From: Notospermus geniculatus
Lineage: Eukaryota > Nemertea > Pilidiophora > Heteronemertea > Lineidae
Direction of reading: 5' to 3'
NCBI GenBank assembly: GCA_002633025.1
Contig: NMRB01001444.1
Location: 65,968-129,967, forward strand
Length of the DNA stretch: 64,000 nt
This document shows positions 1-11,078 of the stretch, piece by piece. Position 1 is the stretch's first letter. Every line of letters starts with the position of its first letter. The notes under the pieces are model-generated. The model ran no database searches. It was not told the DNA's origin and saw nothing but the letters and a program-made list of their open reading frames with translations. The position numbers were made by a program, and so were the translations under genes.

Positions 1-706
1 AAACCTATCGAAAATTTTATGAAAGTGGGTGTTCAGTTTTACACATCTAGGGGTATGATTTTACGATTCACGTGCAGTGTTTTTACGAAATTCGGCGAAA
101 TGCATTTTTTTAATAAAAAACAACAGGTTTTATAAAACGTGAACATTTTACAAACTGCGATGTTTTATATATGTAACAACGCCTATTCCTCAATTCGTCG
201 CTAGAGGTCACTGAGGATGGGCCTACATGCGTCATTATCCCGACCATCCATGCCGACATGTTGACTGGCGTTGTTTTGTACATTCATCATTCATGCATTG
301 GTTGGCACACGTGTGTAGGCCCACCTACCATCACTGTCCATCTACCGTAATGGGCTTGGCAGCCTGGCATATCACAAATCATGGACATAGGCCTACCGGC
401 ATGCCGATGAAATTCAAATTGGATGGTCAGATGGGCCTATATCGATTATTGCAACTTATATTTCGGTTTGCACAGTTTTCACGGTTATTTTCGTAGATAA
501 ATTGGCAAACCGGGTACCTTGTGCTCGAACATGTCGAATAGAGTGTCATTCGCCATAGGCCTAACGAAGAACGTCAGCATTGCCTGACGGACGGGAAAGA
601 ACAACACAACCTCGCCATCCCTTCCGTGAGAACCAATGTGCTCTCCTGTCGAGTTTTCGTCTCATTGTCTTCGGGGAAGCGTCGGAAATGATCGGCAATT
701 TCCGTA
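1..706. other. No gene recognised
   Basis: I see no recognisable gene, repeat family or RNA here. The only open frame of note (227-496) is rich in His and Cys from low-complexity CAT/TGC usage and has no domain I recognise. Confidence 0.5.
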
Positions 707-1544
707 CACTCTTAGCAAAAAAGGTTCCAAGAGGGTTCTTTGGGCTGTCATAGAACCTTCTGCTACCAAAAGGTTCTATCTAGAACCCTAAAGAACCCCA
801 GGGTGCTAAAATCCACATCAAGAAATCTGTGAATGCGTGAAAATACAACCGATACACCGTTCTCCAGCTGATGTAATATCTTTATTCAGGCGCGGATCCA
901 GAGGGGGCCCGAGGGGGCCGCGGCCCCCCGTATTTTTGGAAGACCAACAAAAAATGGGTCAGTAACTTCGAAAAAATGAGGCAATAGATGAGGAAATCAT
1001 ACCCCCCCAGATGCTTGGAAATCGTGTCTAAGCGCATCTACAATATTCAAAATTTTCCCAGACCCCCCGTCGTGGCTTCGCGCCATTGGCGCTCGCCTTG
1101 CGACTCCGTCGGCCTGCGTCTGACGGTGTCCGGGCCCCCCTATTCCGAAATCCTGGATCCGCCCCTGTTATTCATGAGGTCTAATGAAATAAATACACTT
1201 TTGCATCGAGCGTCGTTGAGAAATCTACAATTGAATTTTGAGGATTCTACAAAGAACCCCTCAGTGAGGGTTCTCCCACAGGGTCCCTGTGGTAGAATCC
1301 TCACACTTTTATTTTGGTAGTCGATTTCTTTTTCGTGTTCAACGCATAAATCATTTTGTTTGTTTCAAACCTCACAGATATGGTTGGAAAATCAACTGAG
1401 CAGGGTAAATCAGGTGCAATCCCTAATTTCTCTAAATGGTTTTAACAGCTTAAAGTTCCTTAGGGTTCCAGATAGAACCTTTTAGTAGTAGAAGGTTCTA
1501 TGACAGGCCAAAGAACCCTCTTGGAACCTTTTTTGCTAAGAGTG
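707..1544. mobile_element. TA-flanked MITE with ~100-bp terminal inverted repeats
   Basis: The left end (CACTCTTAGCAAAAAAGGTT) is mirrored at 1445-1544, and the match runs for about 100 bases including the AGAACC/GGTTCT words. Both ends are bordered by TA, which fits a TA target-site duplication. No coding capacity is visible. The middle is interrupted by a second element at 887-1167. Family assignment is open; TA duplication suits Tc1/mariner-like mobilisation. Confidence 0.75.
887..1167. mobile_element. Nested hAT-like MITE (CAGG..GGATCC ends)
   Basis: The ends CAGGCGCGGATCCAGA and TCCTGGATCCGCCCCTG are inverted copies. TTATT flanks both sides, but a full 8-bp duplication typical of hAT is not preserved. 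The interior is G/C-rich and has no gene. It lies inside the 707-1544 element, so it inserted later. Confidence 0.55.
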
Positions 1545-1923
1545 TAGGCCTTCGGCTCGTATGTTTACAATTTTATCGTGGAGAAAAATGCTTCAAAGTC
1601 CACTTTCTCGGCGAAAGTTTACATTGAGAAGGGTACGTTTTGTACCCAAGACCGTACTTGAGAGATGCGTGAAGTTTGAAAGGCATATATTCGGCAGTTG
1701 TCTTTATTTCCGTGGAGGTTTGTTTTTTTAGTTGTATAGAAGTGCCCATAAATCTAAGGGAAGTCCGAGGCTCCTTTAGCAGTGTTTAGACGGGTCGTTT
1801 GGGTCCCGATGCCAACGAGTGAAGAGTATAACAATGCTGCGGGTGCGGGCGTTGTGTTTCCACGAAACGGGAACAGACGCGGGAGCTGGAAACAGCTACA
1901 AGAAACAGTAACAAGAAACAGCT

Positions 1924-2348
1924 ACATGAAGTAAGGCCAAACCAATGAATTCGATCGAGATCGACTTTTTTTCCGCGCGTGGGCCTCTCGCTCGCGAGAA
2001 AAAAGTCCATCCTCTCGCGCTTGGATGTCTCGCGTTTGCCGAAACGTGTTCATGGCAACGGCTGAATGAAATGAATTGGATCGTCTTTTCCGCACAGAAT
2101 TCCGCGCGCGGAAACACTCCAATAGAAAGCCACCCTTGTGTCCGCTGTACCCGATCTTTTTTTTTTGAAATTCAGATTCCGGGCCTATTGGGGCTTCAGT
2201 GTATACCATGTGTCCCAATAAATTATGTTGGTTACATTTATACCACCAAATAGGATGAAGGGGTTAAGGGAAGGCCTAAATACTGGTTGTGATGCAATGA
2301 CTGGTGATCGACGACCGTGACATGAAGTAAGGCCAAACCAATGAATTC
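1924..2348 (+). repeat. Exact 29-bp direct repeat pair
   Basis: The same 29 bases (beginning ACATGAAGTAAGGCCAAACC) occur at 1924-1952 and 2320-2348. The enclosed 370 bases have CGCG-rich words (TTCCGCGCG) but no gene. The pair could be a long target duplication, a local duplication or a recombination scar. Confidence 0.7.
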
Positions 2349-2414
2349 TTCGGTAAAGAAGTAAAATGACAGGTGGCATACTGGTTCATTACATTTTGTT
2401 CCTCATACCAACTC

Positions 2415-2780
2415 TTACATCATCCTGTGGTGTCCTTCAACCTGAGCGCCATCAATTTCAACACACCTCTGGATTCTTCGTCTCATGGAATGAAAGGAGT
2501 CACGAACAAGGTTGTTTTGCCGTAAGCCGTCAACCTCTGCTGTTATCCGTTCGCGCAACTCTCGCATATCTGCTGGCTGTGGCACGAACACACGGTTCTT
2601 GAGGTAGCCCCAGAGACAAAAATCCAGAGGTGTCAGGTCTGGTGAACGTGGAGGCCACTCACGTTCATGACCGAGCGCAATAACGTGAGCTCCAAAACGT
2701 CGCCTAACTTCAGCAGCATTCTCAGTTTCTTGATACTGCAACACCATGAAGGTGCGCTGTTCATTTGCGTAAAAAGGCAT
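2415..2780 (-). pseudogene. Internally deleted mariner-family transposase
   Basis: The 121-residue frame joins two distant parts of a Tc1/mariner transposase. Residues 1-30 look like the family N-terminus (FMVLQYQETENAAEVRRRFG). The next part jumps to the C-terminal catalytic end with the hallmark WPPRSPDLTPLDFCLWGYLK, followed by the usual tail. Family members are roughly 330-350 residues, so about two thirds, including the first catalytic aspartates, is gone, yet the frame is still open across the junction. This is the structure of a non-autonomous internal-deletion derivative. The inverted ends could not be placed. Confidence 0.8.
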
Positions 2781-3462
2781 TGATCCAGTGGCACTCTGAA
2801 GTCAGACTGATTTGGCTTGGCCTACACCCTAAACCACGCCCTCGCGCTTGAATGACCAAACTGGGCAAATGGATTGGGCCTATTGGGGGTCGCATGTGTA
2901 GGCCTTTACTGAGCATATTCAGAAATTTGGATGAAAAATTTTATCGTGTACAGTGGGCCTTAATATTGGACTTAGAGTTGGTAAGGCGACAAAGCCTCGT
3001 CGTTCAAGGTAGGAATTTTTCGAAAGAGGAGCAACTACAATGTACATGTAGCTGTTATCCATGAGAGTTAGTAAAACAAGGCCGATGCTGATACCACGTG
3101 GATAACAAAGGCATTCTAAGACATGCACATTGAAAGATCTAGTTTCGGTAAAAAAGGCTAAAAAGGAAAAAGCCATGGCTGATATGCCTCGCTATGGGGA
3201 AACGTTTCCGGCGTGGCTTTTTAGCTTAGCTGAGCTATTCATATGTATAATGAGTGGCGTCCGTCTGGCTGTGTGTGTGCAGAGCAGCACTGTCGATGGG
3301 TCACAGTTGTCAGAATTTCTCCTATTTTGTCTGTATGTGTTCTCCATTCGCGCTGCAGAGCAGCACCGTCGATGGTTCACAGTTGTCAGGATATCTCGTA
3401 GAACACGAAAGCGCCTTTGGGCCGTATGCACGAGTGGGACTTTAGCCTAAAGTATAGATTAA
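2781..3462. repeat. No gene; ~77-bp tandem duplication
   Basis: A segment beginning GCAGAGCAGCAC at about 3278-3319 recurs at about 3355-3396 with a few changes (TGTCGATGGGTCAC versus CGTCGATGGTTCAC). Nothing else recognisable is seen in this stretch. Confidence 0.5.
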
Positions 3463-3659
3463 AGGGCCACGGTATTTCCACTTTTTCTCGACGGCCGGCG
3501 CCACTCTCCAACCCAGGGACTGACTACGTTGTCGGCGAATTGACCCGATTTACTACGTACATTTTCTAATGCATTTTTGTAGTTCGTATTGCTGCCGCTA
3601 GGTGCCTCCCTCTACGTCGGCAGTCAAATAACGCATTTGATCTCCAATAGCGTGCTCCT
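3463..3659. mobile_element. Possible TTAA-flanked short element
   Basis: TTAA borders the segment on both sides (3459-3462 and 3660-3663). The ends AGGGCCACGG and GCGTGCTCCT are only weakly inverted. The call rests mainly on resemblance to other TTAA-flanked AGG...CCT elements in this window (7364, 13430, 17130). Confidence 0.3.
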
Positions 3660-3925
3660 TTAAGTTAGACTTTCTCTTTCCTTGAAGCACTGAAAAAAGT
3701 TAGACTTTAATGAAAAAGTTAGACTTTAATGAAAGTGTGACTGAAGTCCGACCCGTGCCCTTTCACCTTACTTTGATCAGATCTGCTCCATCTTCACCAG
3801 TTGTTCTGATTGTAGAATATTTCACTCTGCCTATTACTTTAGGACACGTCATCGTTTTTCTCAGCACGCTGAAACGTGAAATGCTTCATTATTACAGCCG
3901 CAAGTACCGCTGGGACTGAGATCTA

Positions 3926-4154
3926 CGGGCGGTATTTTCCGACAAAAAGGGATAATCACAGAGGGATTATTCGAAGAGGGATATTCGCAGAGGGAATATT
4001 TCTACGTTTCCATTGGACATCCGCAGAGATCCGCGAATATCCCTCTGAGAAGATCTCTCTGCGAATATCCCTCTGCGGACATCCCTCTGCGAAGACCCCT
4101 CTTCGAAAATCCATCTGCGAAGATCCCTTTTTTGGTGGAAAATACCGCCCGTAA
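3926..4154. mobile_element. MITE with ACGGGCGGTATTTTCC ends and internal short tandem repeats
   Basis: ACGGGCGGTATTTTCC at the left is inverted at the right end. The interior is almost entirely a 14-17-base repeat (CTCTGCGAATATCC and its variants) arranged in both orientations, so the whole element can fold back on itself. It carries no gene. Confidence 0.65.
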
Positions 4155-4790
4155 AGATCACCGAATTCCAGACGCTACTATGGGTGTTTGAATCCTAAAC
4201 CCAAGCTGTGCTGCAGGTTGACTGTTCGACCTATTCGAGTTTTTTTCTGTTTAATTGGAAGAAAATGCAGTAGGGCCTAGGGCGTAGGCCAAAATAATGC
4301 AGATGTATTAAATGCACGATAATTGTACGTACTACCCTCTACTTGGAATATCTCCATCCGTCAACAAGACTTCCCCGCAACTGGTTCTGCTGCCGATGAT
4401 GTTGCCGTACATGCTATTCCTTGTTCCCGAATTGGAATTACTATGGAATGTCAGTTTCATCGACCAGCTTTGAGTGGAATCTGAAAAATGTTTGTTATCT
4501 TTACGTACACCCCGCGGTGGCGATCAGCAGTCACGTCATTTCTTCGTAATCAATTCTCCTGCTGACATTGAGAACCACGAAATGGTCTATATTGGAGCAT
4601 GAAACAGTTACTTCACACGTCCCAGCGATTCTTGCTTGGTGAAATCAAACAACTTTTGTGGACTTAAAAAATCGATTCTGCTGGTGCTGCCACCGCGATA
4701 CTACTGTATGTGGCGATTTGAAGTGTGTGTGAAGAAGTGCTCCAATCAGTAGTGATTTCTGAAAACTGGCCCATTGTGGACAAAATGTTT
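4155..4790. other. No gene recognised
   Basis: No recognisable coding, RNA or repeat signal was found in this stretch. Confidence 0.4.
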
Positions 4791-4794
4791 GCTA

Positions 4795-5730
4795 AAAGGC
4801 AGGTGTTCCTACACAAAATGTATGGACTGATAACTTAACGTATGATGCAAAAATAACAAGGTTTCGCAAATCTGACGAAACTCGAAGTACGAAATACGAA
4901 ATTCAACTTCATTTCCAGGGCTCAGTGTATTTGCTGGAGATGGTTGGTACCACAAATGTCCCTGCCGCCAGTGCGTCTTTTAGCATCATGTAATGCTGCA
5001 CAAAAGGCGACACACAAAATGATATAGGGGCCAAATAACCGAAGTCGTCCTCCAGAAATTTTGCAAATTTTCGACCCCAACCGGGGTCTTCTTCAGGCTG
5101 GCACTTTCAAGTCGAGCTACCAGAAGTATAATGAGCTGGATCCCAACATTTAAAAGGGGAATCAGCACAAACTCCCGTCGAATCCACTAGAAGTGTGTGC
5201 ACACATAGATAATCCAAAACTAGAGCATAAAACGCGACACAAAATGATATAATAACCGAAGTCGTCCTCCAGAAATTTTGCAAATTTTCGACCCCAACTT
5301 CCCCTTTTGAATGTTGGGATCCAGCTCATTATACTTCTGGTAGCTCGACTTGAAAGTGCCAGCCTGAAGAAGACCCCGGTTGGGGTCGAAAATTTGCAGA
5401 ATTTGTGGAGGACGACTTCGGTTATTATATCATTTTGTGTGTCGCCTTTTGTGCTCTAGTTTTGGATTATAGACCGAAAGAGTATGGTGCATCTTGAATT
5501 TTTAAACTTCCACTTCGTATCTACAAAGTTGAAACGAAAGATAAATTTCAAAGTTTAATATTAACCGTAACTCTATCGGTCTAACGTCATACGCTAAAAG
5601 ACGCTCATGCAGCAGGCGATATTTATGGTACCAACCATCTCCTGAAATACATTACGTCATGGAAATTAAGTCCAGTTTCGTATTTCGTACCTCGTGTTTC
5701 GTCAGATTTGCGAAAACTCACTAATACGGT
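4795..5730. mobile_element. Nested fold-back element around GACCCCAACCGGGGTC
   Basis: An outer inverted pair (about 4803-4985 versus 5590-5725) encloses an inner inverted pair (about 5000-5160 versus 5305-5450). The inner arms share the palindromic motif GACCCCAACCGGGGTC and CGAAGTCGTCCTCCAGAA. Part of the inner arm is also repeated directly at 5229-5300. The same GACCCCAACCGGGGTC word recurs in the palindrome at 14.3-15.2 kb, so the two are probably related. A fragment of the outer arm reappears at about 10793-10835. Confidence 0.65.
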
Positions 5731-7120
5731 TCATTCCTCCATCCGAAATGCTCCAATCCCTCTGGGAAATCATATCCTACTGCCACAGCCAAGACGGCTT
5801 GATAAAAAAATTACGAGGGCGGACAATGTCGATGTGGAAAGTATGGTGGCTGAGAAGGATATCTTGGCTGATTGTTTCTTGAAAAATGTTCTTTTTTGTT
5901 TCTCTTGACCCAGGGCCCAAACTGACCCCCAAAACCGATGCAAGCTCTCTTTCGATACAGCCTGCAATAACCTTGGCCCTATTAACCACGATTTTTTTTG
6001 GTGTAAGATCACGTACGTACCTTTACTGTCTCCCACGAAAAGACACCTACATGTACTTGTTCCATCGCCGTTACTGGCTGCTGTAATGATGTCACCACTC
6101 CTCTCCACCATTATCAACTTAGCCCACAGTAAGATTACATGTAATGGTTGTAACAAGCCTGCCCTGACAAAACCCATTTTTCCTATGCACACTCAAGGAA
6201 CGCTCGTTTTGCCTTTGTGTTTCATCCGATTCCTGTCAATATTTACCGTTGAGTTTCAGACACATTCAATCACGAGGAGACCGTTCGCCTATCTGATCAG
6301 GAAAGTGGAAATCGCTCATGTGTTATTCACTATTGAATAGCCTAGAGCACAAAGGCATACGATATGTCATTTTTTCACTTCTGAGTAAAAATGCAAATGG
6401 AGAAACGATTTTTAAAAAAATTTCCTTTATGTACTCACACACCGTAAAGTGGACATTAACTCAAAAAGTATTCAATATACACAAAGATAACTTATGGATT
6501 TATCAATAAGGTGAATGGTAAGGTAAACTCCCTCCGCAGTTTCAAACCGCTATCCACTACGTTACCCTCGCTCTCAAACTGCTACAGTTGACGCCAGCCT
6601 TAAAGTATGACCAACAGACGGCGTTAGCTGTCCGTTCAGAACATTTTCTTAAAGGTTACTCACAGACACCCTGGTTTAAAGCAGTTAGAGATATTTTAAA
6701 TACATGTGGTATCCCTGTCGTCCTTAATAACCCATCGTGTAGTGAACATTTTCTTAAAGGTTACTCACAGACACCTTGACCCTTGGTGGCGTTATTTCGT
6801 TCCTACATAACACCCCTGGTACAGATGGTAGGTTTCCATCTTGAAAGTGGTGCAGATTACTACATTGGTAAAGGTTTTTAACAATCGTGAAGAGGCCAAG
6901 TCGTGCCACCACCAACCCAGTGGAACCTACACTATAGATTCCTCAAGAGATGTAGTTCCCAGAATAAATAATGTTGAAAATGGGTTCAGGGCGAATATTT
7001 TCCGACTAAAAGGATTTTGTGTTGATAACAAGTGGTATAAGAAATGAACTGAATACTAATGATAAAGATGATATAGTTCCGAGAAGGGAAGGACAAGATG
7101 CGGCCGCCGATATGAATGCT
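5731..7120. repeat. No gene recognised; duplicated 38-bp word
   Basis: The word GAACATTTTCTTAAAGGTTA with TCTCACAGACACC-type continuation occurs near 6638 and again near 6744. Several short open frames exist but none resembles a known family. Confidence 0.4.
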
Positions 7121-7123
7121 ATT

Positions 7124-8606
7124 AGGTTTCTTTCACTAAAGACGCGTGCGAAGACGCACCGCAGTAAGCCCAACCCTCATCCACCACCTTACTGAATAGG
7201 ACAACTATGATTGGCCCTCGCTGACCTAACAATGTCAACGATTTGCCCCGCCTCCACTACAATGACCAGCGCCAGAAGGGCTGTGCGAGCGAATGGTAAA
7301 CAAAGTCACTGTACAATAATTGACGCTGGCATGATAGAGTCCACCACATGTACTGTGTGTTAAAGGGCCTCTAGAGGCAGCTGAACATTGCATATTGCTA
7401 TGATTACTAACACAGAATTGGTGGCATGAGGATTCAAGTTGGGCATCATTTTTGAAGTAAAATTTCATCAATGTCAACATTTGATCCACAATTCATGAGG
7501 TCATGGTTGCTAGCGCCATCTGTTGCATAGCGGGAGTAGCAAGCTGCCTCTAGAGGCCCTTTAAGCGACCACAGCCGGTTATTATTGAATCACCTTTTGA
7601 GTTGTAATAAGGTGGGCTTCGCGTGGGCTGTTAACAATTAATCGAACAATAAATGCAAGGCGCTCACGACGCGCACGCTACTCGTTAAGATATCGCAAAC
7701 AATAGAAGGGACGCTCAATGCGCGTCGCGTTTAGGATATGAAACTACAGTGGCCGGTGAAAGTCGGGGGAGGTTGTTTTTACATTTAATCCGCACTATCA
7801 TTCATACATGTTTTGATTTAACCCATGTTGACTTCTTTACCAAGGGTCGTGACATCGTCCCCCGTTTTTCATCATGCACTCCTTTGAACACTAAAGAAAC
7901 AAGTGTCCTGATTGGTGCACGGCGACTCAAGCTGCGAGGGAAACACAAATCACGGCGAACTGTGCACGGACGAAGTATGAGGTTGTGTCTGACTTTAGTA
8001 GAGACACTCATGGTAGACCACGGTGGGATTAACAATGATCATGAAATGGTTGGATGGGTTGAGCAGCAGTCACACCGACATGTAATTGCCATGTCTCTAT
8101 CTGACAACTCTGACTTGCTGGGTTGACTCTCTTAAGATCGTGCGGCTTTTACCAAATTGTAAACCAATATACACCATTTCTTGGTGTAAGTGATTCTGAC
8201 TGAGTATGATTGAACTGATACCCTGATGTAGGCTACCGCAGTGTTGGGAGTGAGGGAGCGCACTCGACAGCCGACAGTTCCATGCTGTTCGATCATCTAT
8301 TAACTAATTAAGTTCAAACAATTTGAAATAATTAATATCTATACATAGCTCGCAAGTCTCGTCTCACGTTTACTCTTCCAAATAAGAAAACATTAATTGT
8401 ATCACCCCGGTCGCGTGGGGCGTTGAGGTCCAGCTCGGAACGATCGAGTTGGTCATTCATGGCCATATTTGTCACCGTGGGCGGGGCGAGTATGGTATTG
8501 TTAGTTCAGCGAGAGCCAATCATAGTTGTCCTATTCAATAAGGTGGTTGACGAGGGTTGGGCTTACCGCGCTGCGTCTTCGCGCGCGTCTTTAGTGAAAG
8601 AAACCT
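7124..8606. mobile_element. 1.48-kb TIR element with ATT target duplication
   Basis: The left end AGGTTTCTTTCACTAAAGAC and about 140 following bases are inverted at 8470-8606. ATT flanks both ends (7121-7123, 8607-8609). The interior has a 125-codon open frame at 7749-8126 that I do not recognise, and a nested TTAA element at 7364-7560. The element landed directly at the edge of the RecQ-like relic on its right. Confidence 0.65.
7364..7560. mobile_element. TTAA-flanked MITE (AGGGCCTCTAGAGGCAGC ends)
   Basis: AGGGCCTCTAGAGGCAGC at the left is mirrored by GCTGCCTCTAGAGGCCCT at the right. Perfect TTAA duplications stand at 7360-7363 and 7561-7564. TTAA target choice is known for piggyBac and Kolobok elements; the length is MITE-like and no gene is present. 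Confidence 0.8.
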
Positions 8607-8609
8607 ATT

Positions 8610-9024
8610 GAGAGCAAAAGCCTGCCTGTTGTACCTCGTTCTGCTAAACTCAGCACTTGATCGTCCATAAGCGAATTCAAAGGGGAAACAATAATAGAAA
8701 TCTGAGGCAGGTGAGACTTCTGTTTTTTTCTGAAGTAGCCATGGTACAAGCTGAAATATCAGACTTTTGCCGTAGCCTGTTGGCAGAATACCAAAAGCCT
8801 ACGGGCTAATTTCTTTCAATATCTATTTGCAGATTTTTCAATGCAAATTCAACCTGGAGCTCTTTTTTGCAAAACAAACTGCTTCCAGAAATGCCTTTCT
8901 CTCGACAGGGGCAAGTGCCATAATTGATGCTAACCATATCTCCAGGAACTGTCAAAAACAGCTGATCATACACGCACGTGTAATGGTAGGGTGAGCACGC
9001 GATGTAAACAGAAAAGTGAACCAT
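8610..9024 (-). pseudogene. RecQ-like helicase relic (Walker A and motif Ia)
   Basis: On the minus strand the Walker A motif LPTGYGKSLIFQL lies near 8730-8790. After a frame change, motif Ia reads IIVSPLNSLMDDQV near 8640-8690. These are hallmarks of superfamily-2 RecQ-type DNA helicases. Upstream, an open frame (8806-9024) ends in ELQVEFALKNLQIDIERN, compatible with the region before the Q motif. At least one frameshift separates the Walker A and Ia blocks, and no downstream helicase motifs follow because the 7124-8606 element is inserted at the end. It is a fragment, not a working gene. Confidence 0.7.
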
Positions 9025-10139
9025 CGATCGATTAGAGTAAACGTCATATTATTACGTGAAACTATTTTATTCCGATACGAATGATACCGGTATCAATTTA
9101 TTTTCAAATTTGGCGTTAAGAGTTGTTCCCGGGGCTTTTTATTTCTTACTACAAGGATTTAATTTATTCGCGAGCAAGTAACTAAGGGTACCAGATCAGG
9201 TTGTGATTAGGCCGACCTAACAAATTCTACATGCACGCGGCAAACTCCAAAATGGTGGCCTTCCACCTATGCTAGTGGTTAAATGAGGTACGATATTTTG
9301 CCGCTAGTGTCAAGTGTGTAACTGAGGGTCTGGCTGCAACATCTAAAACTAGTGTTATGCTGCTTTGCGCACGGCTGGCGTCAGTCACGTGATCTTGCAA
9401 TAGAGCGCCGTTATTTTGCAATCATGTGACACCCCCGTCCAAGATAAATATGGCCAATCAGCATGGCTGTAGCATCTGAATTCAAAATCGACCAATCAGC
9501 TTTGATAACAGCTGGGTCGGTATTCTCGTCAATCTGGCCCGCCCGAGTTGTTGTTCCGCCTTTTCCATGGCTCCACTAACACCTCTGGCGCCAGCTCACC
9601 GCACTCTGCAAAGGCCTTGCAAAACCACTTTATCGTCAATAAATAGATCATAATCTAGTCTGATATTACTGACACAATGTATTGAGGGAGGAATTTTGTA
9701 ATAAGAAACAGGCATTCACGGAGTGAATGGTATTTTGAGGAGAACTATTTCTGCATCAGCGGAAGTAGGTATACAGCACAAGGCGGTGATCAATGCGACG
9801 TGCCAACTACGTTTCGGTTAGGGTTTTAGTTAGAACCCTGCGAATAACCAATCAGAATGTCGGAATTATATCACGTGGGTTTTGTTTATTTACACTTTTA
9901 CTCGATACACGTGTTGAAACAGAGGAGGCGGCCATCTTGAATAACGTCAGTAGTTTAGGCTGGTGGCAGAGATATAAAGGTGGAGCCAGCGTAGCGACCG
10001 GCGTAACCGTACATCGATGCTTGGAGAATGTATTCTCGTAACAAAAATTGTCGACGTTGGTCTCAGTCTCTGTAATGCTGCGCAGTTCGCGCATACGTAT
10101 TACAGACACTTAGTGCCTCAGTCTATCTGCCGTGCGACT
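9025..10139. other. No gene recognised
   Basis: No recognisable gene. CACGTG and AAGATGGCCGCC-type (inverted YY1-like) words near 9870-9940 could belong to a promoter but no exon follows. Confidence 0.4.
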
Positions 10140-10445
10140 TGCTATTAAAGCTGACGTGAACGAACAAAAAGCCCCCCATGCGACGAGCAAGAGAAGTGCA
10201 AACGCCCTGCAAATACCTCAAACGAAGGCTCATAACATGGTAGACTCCACGAGGCCAGGAGGGCGCCACCTTATTTGTCTTCGAGCTGTCAGGGTGTCAA
10301 CATCCTCTGGTTAGCTGAACACTTTTTTTGAAAGAAAACTGACCCAGCTGGGAATCGAACCCGCGCCTTGGTATCTCTGTTCCACCGTCTTCCCCATTCG
10401 GCCACCGAACTTGTTGGAAGATTTCTCATGTTTTCTCTTATTCGT
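10140..10445 (-). mobile_element. tRNA-derived SINE, minus strand
   Basis: The minus strand carries a tRNA-like head with the B-box GGTTCGATTCC (10351-10361) and an A-box-like GTGGCCGAATGG upstream of it. A short T/A-rich linker leads to a unique body (10140-10320) containing GTTGACA, GCCTTCGTTTGAGGTATTTG and CGTTCACGTCAGC. The body is shared with the plus-strand copy at 10508-10790. The tRNA head does not fold into a convincing standard tRNA, so I call it SINE rather than tRNA gene. Confidence 0.65.
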
Positions 10446-10507
10446 AGTATTATTACGTAAGTCGAAGGTCTACGTCTATGACAAACACAAATCATGTCTC
10501 TGTCAGC

Positions 10508-10790
10508 TGGTTCGTTGGCTGAGTGGATAGAGTGGTAGATTACAAATCAGAAGACCGACGGTTCGAATCCCGTCTAAATGACTATAATTTTTTTTCTTTG
10601 AATAGTGTGAGAGGTATCCGGAGATGTTGACAGCTCGGTTTCCTGAAGGCAAATAAGGTGGTGCCCTCCTGGCGTCGTGGGGTCTATCATGTTCTGAGCC
10701 TTCGTTTGATGTATTTGTAAGGGCGTTTGTAATTCTCTTGCTCGTCGCATGAGGGCTTTTTGTTCGTTCACGTCAGCTTTAAAGCCAGAT
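10508..10790 (+). mobile_element. tRNA-derived SINE, plus strand
   Basis: A-box TGGCTGAGTGG (10516-10526) and B-box GGTTCGAATCC (10560-10570) form a tRNA-like head; the anticodon-loop region reads TTACAAA, resembling tRNA-Cys. A T-rich stretch and a body with GTTGACAGCTC, GCCTTCGTTTGATGTATTTG and CGTTCACGTCAGC follow. The body is the same as in the copy at 10140, in opposite orientation, while the two tRNA heads differ. Confidence 0.65.
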
Positions 10791-11078
10791 GTTCCTACAC
10801 AAAATGTATAGACTGATAACTTAACGGTGATGCAATAATATGACTCACTTGAGTGATAATGTTGTTTATTCATGCATTATTGTAACACCCGTAATATACA
10901 ATACAATAGAATATAAGTACATACAAGCCTGGCGGCGACAGGATTCACAAGGTGACTTCAGGGTTGGCACTTGGCCTCATTCCCCCAGGCCTCAGTTGCT
11001 AAATTCACTCAATGCAGAACACGTACTCCAATCGTGCACAATGAGTGTCACCTATAATTAATTCTTCTGACGTGTGGA
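10791..11078. other. Fragment of fold-back element; otherwise nothing
   Basis: About 40 bases from 10793 match the outer arm of the fold-back element at 4803 (TTCCTACACAAAATGTAT). No gene is seen. Confidence 0.4.

Noticed and set aside
10325-10580. Two functional tRNA genes
   Set aside because: A- and B-box words are present but the cloverleaf is poor and both lead directly into the same SINE body.
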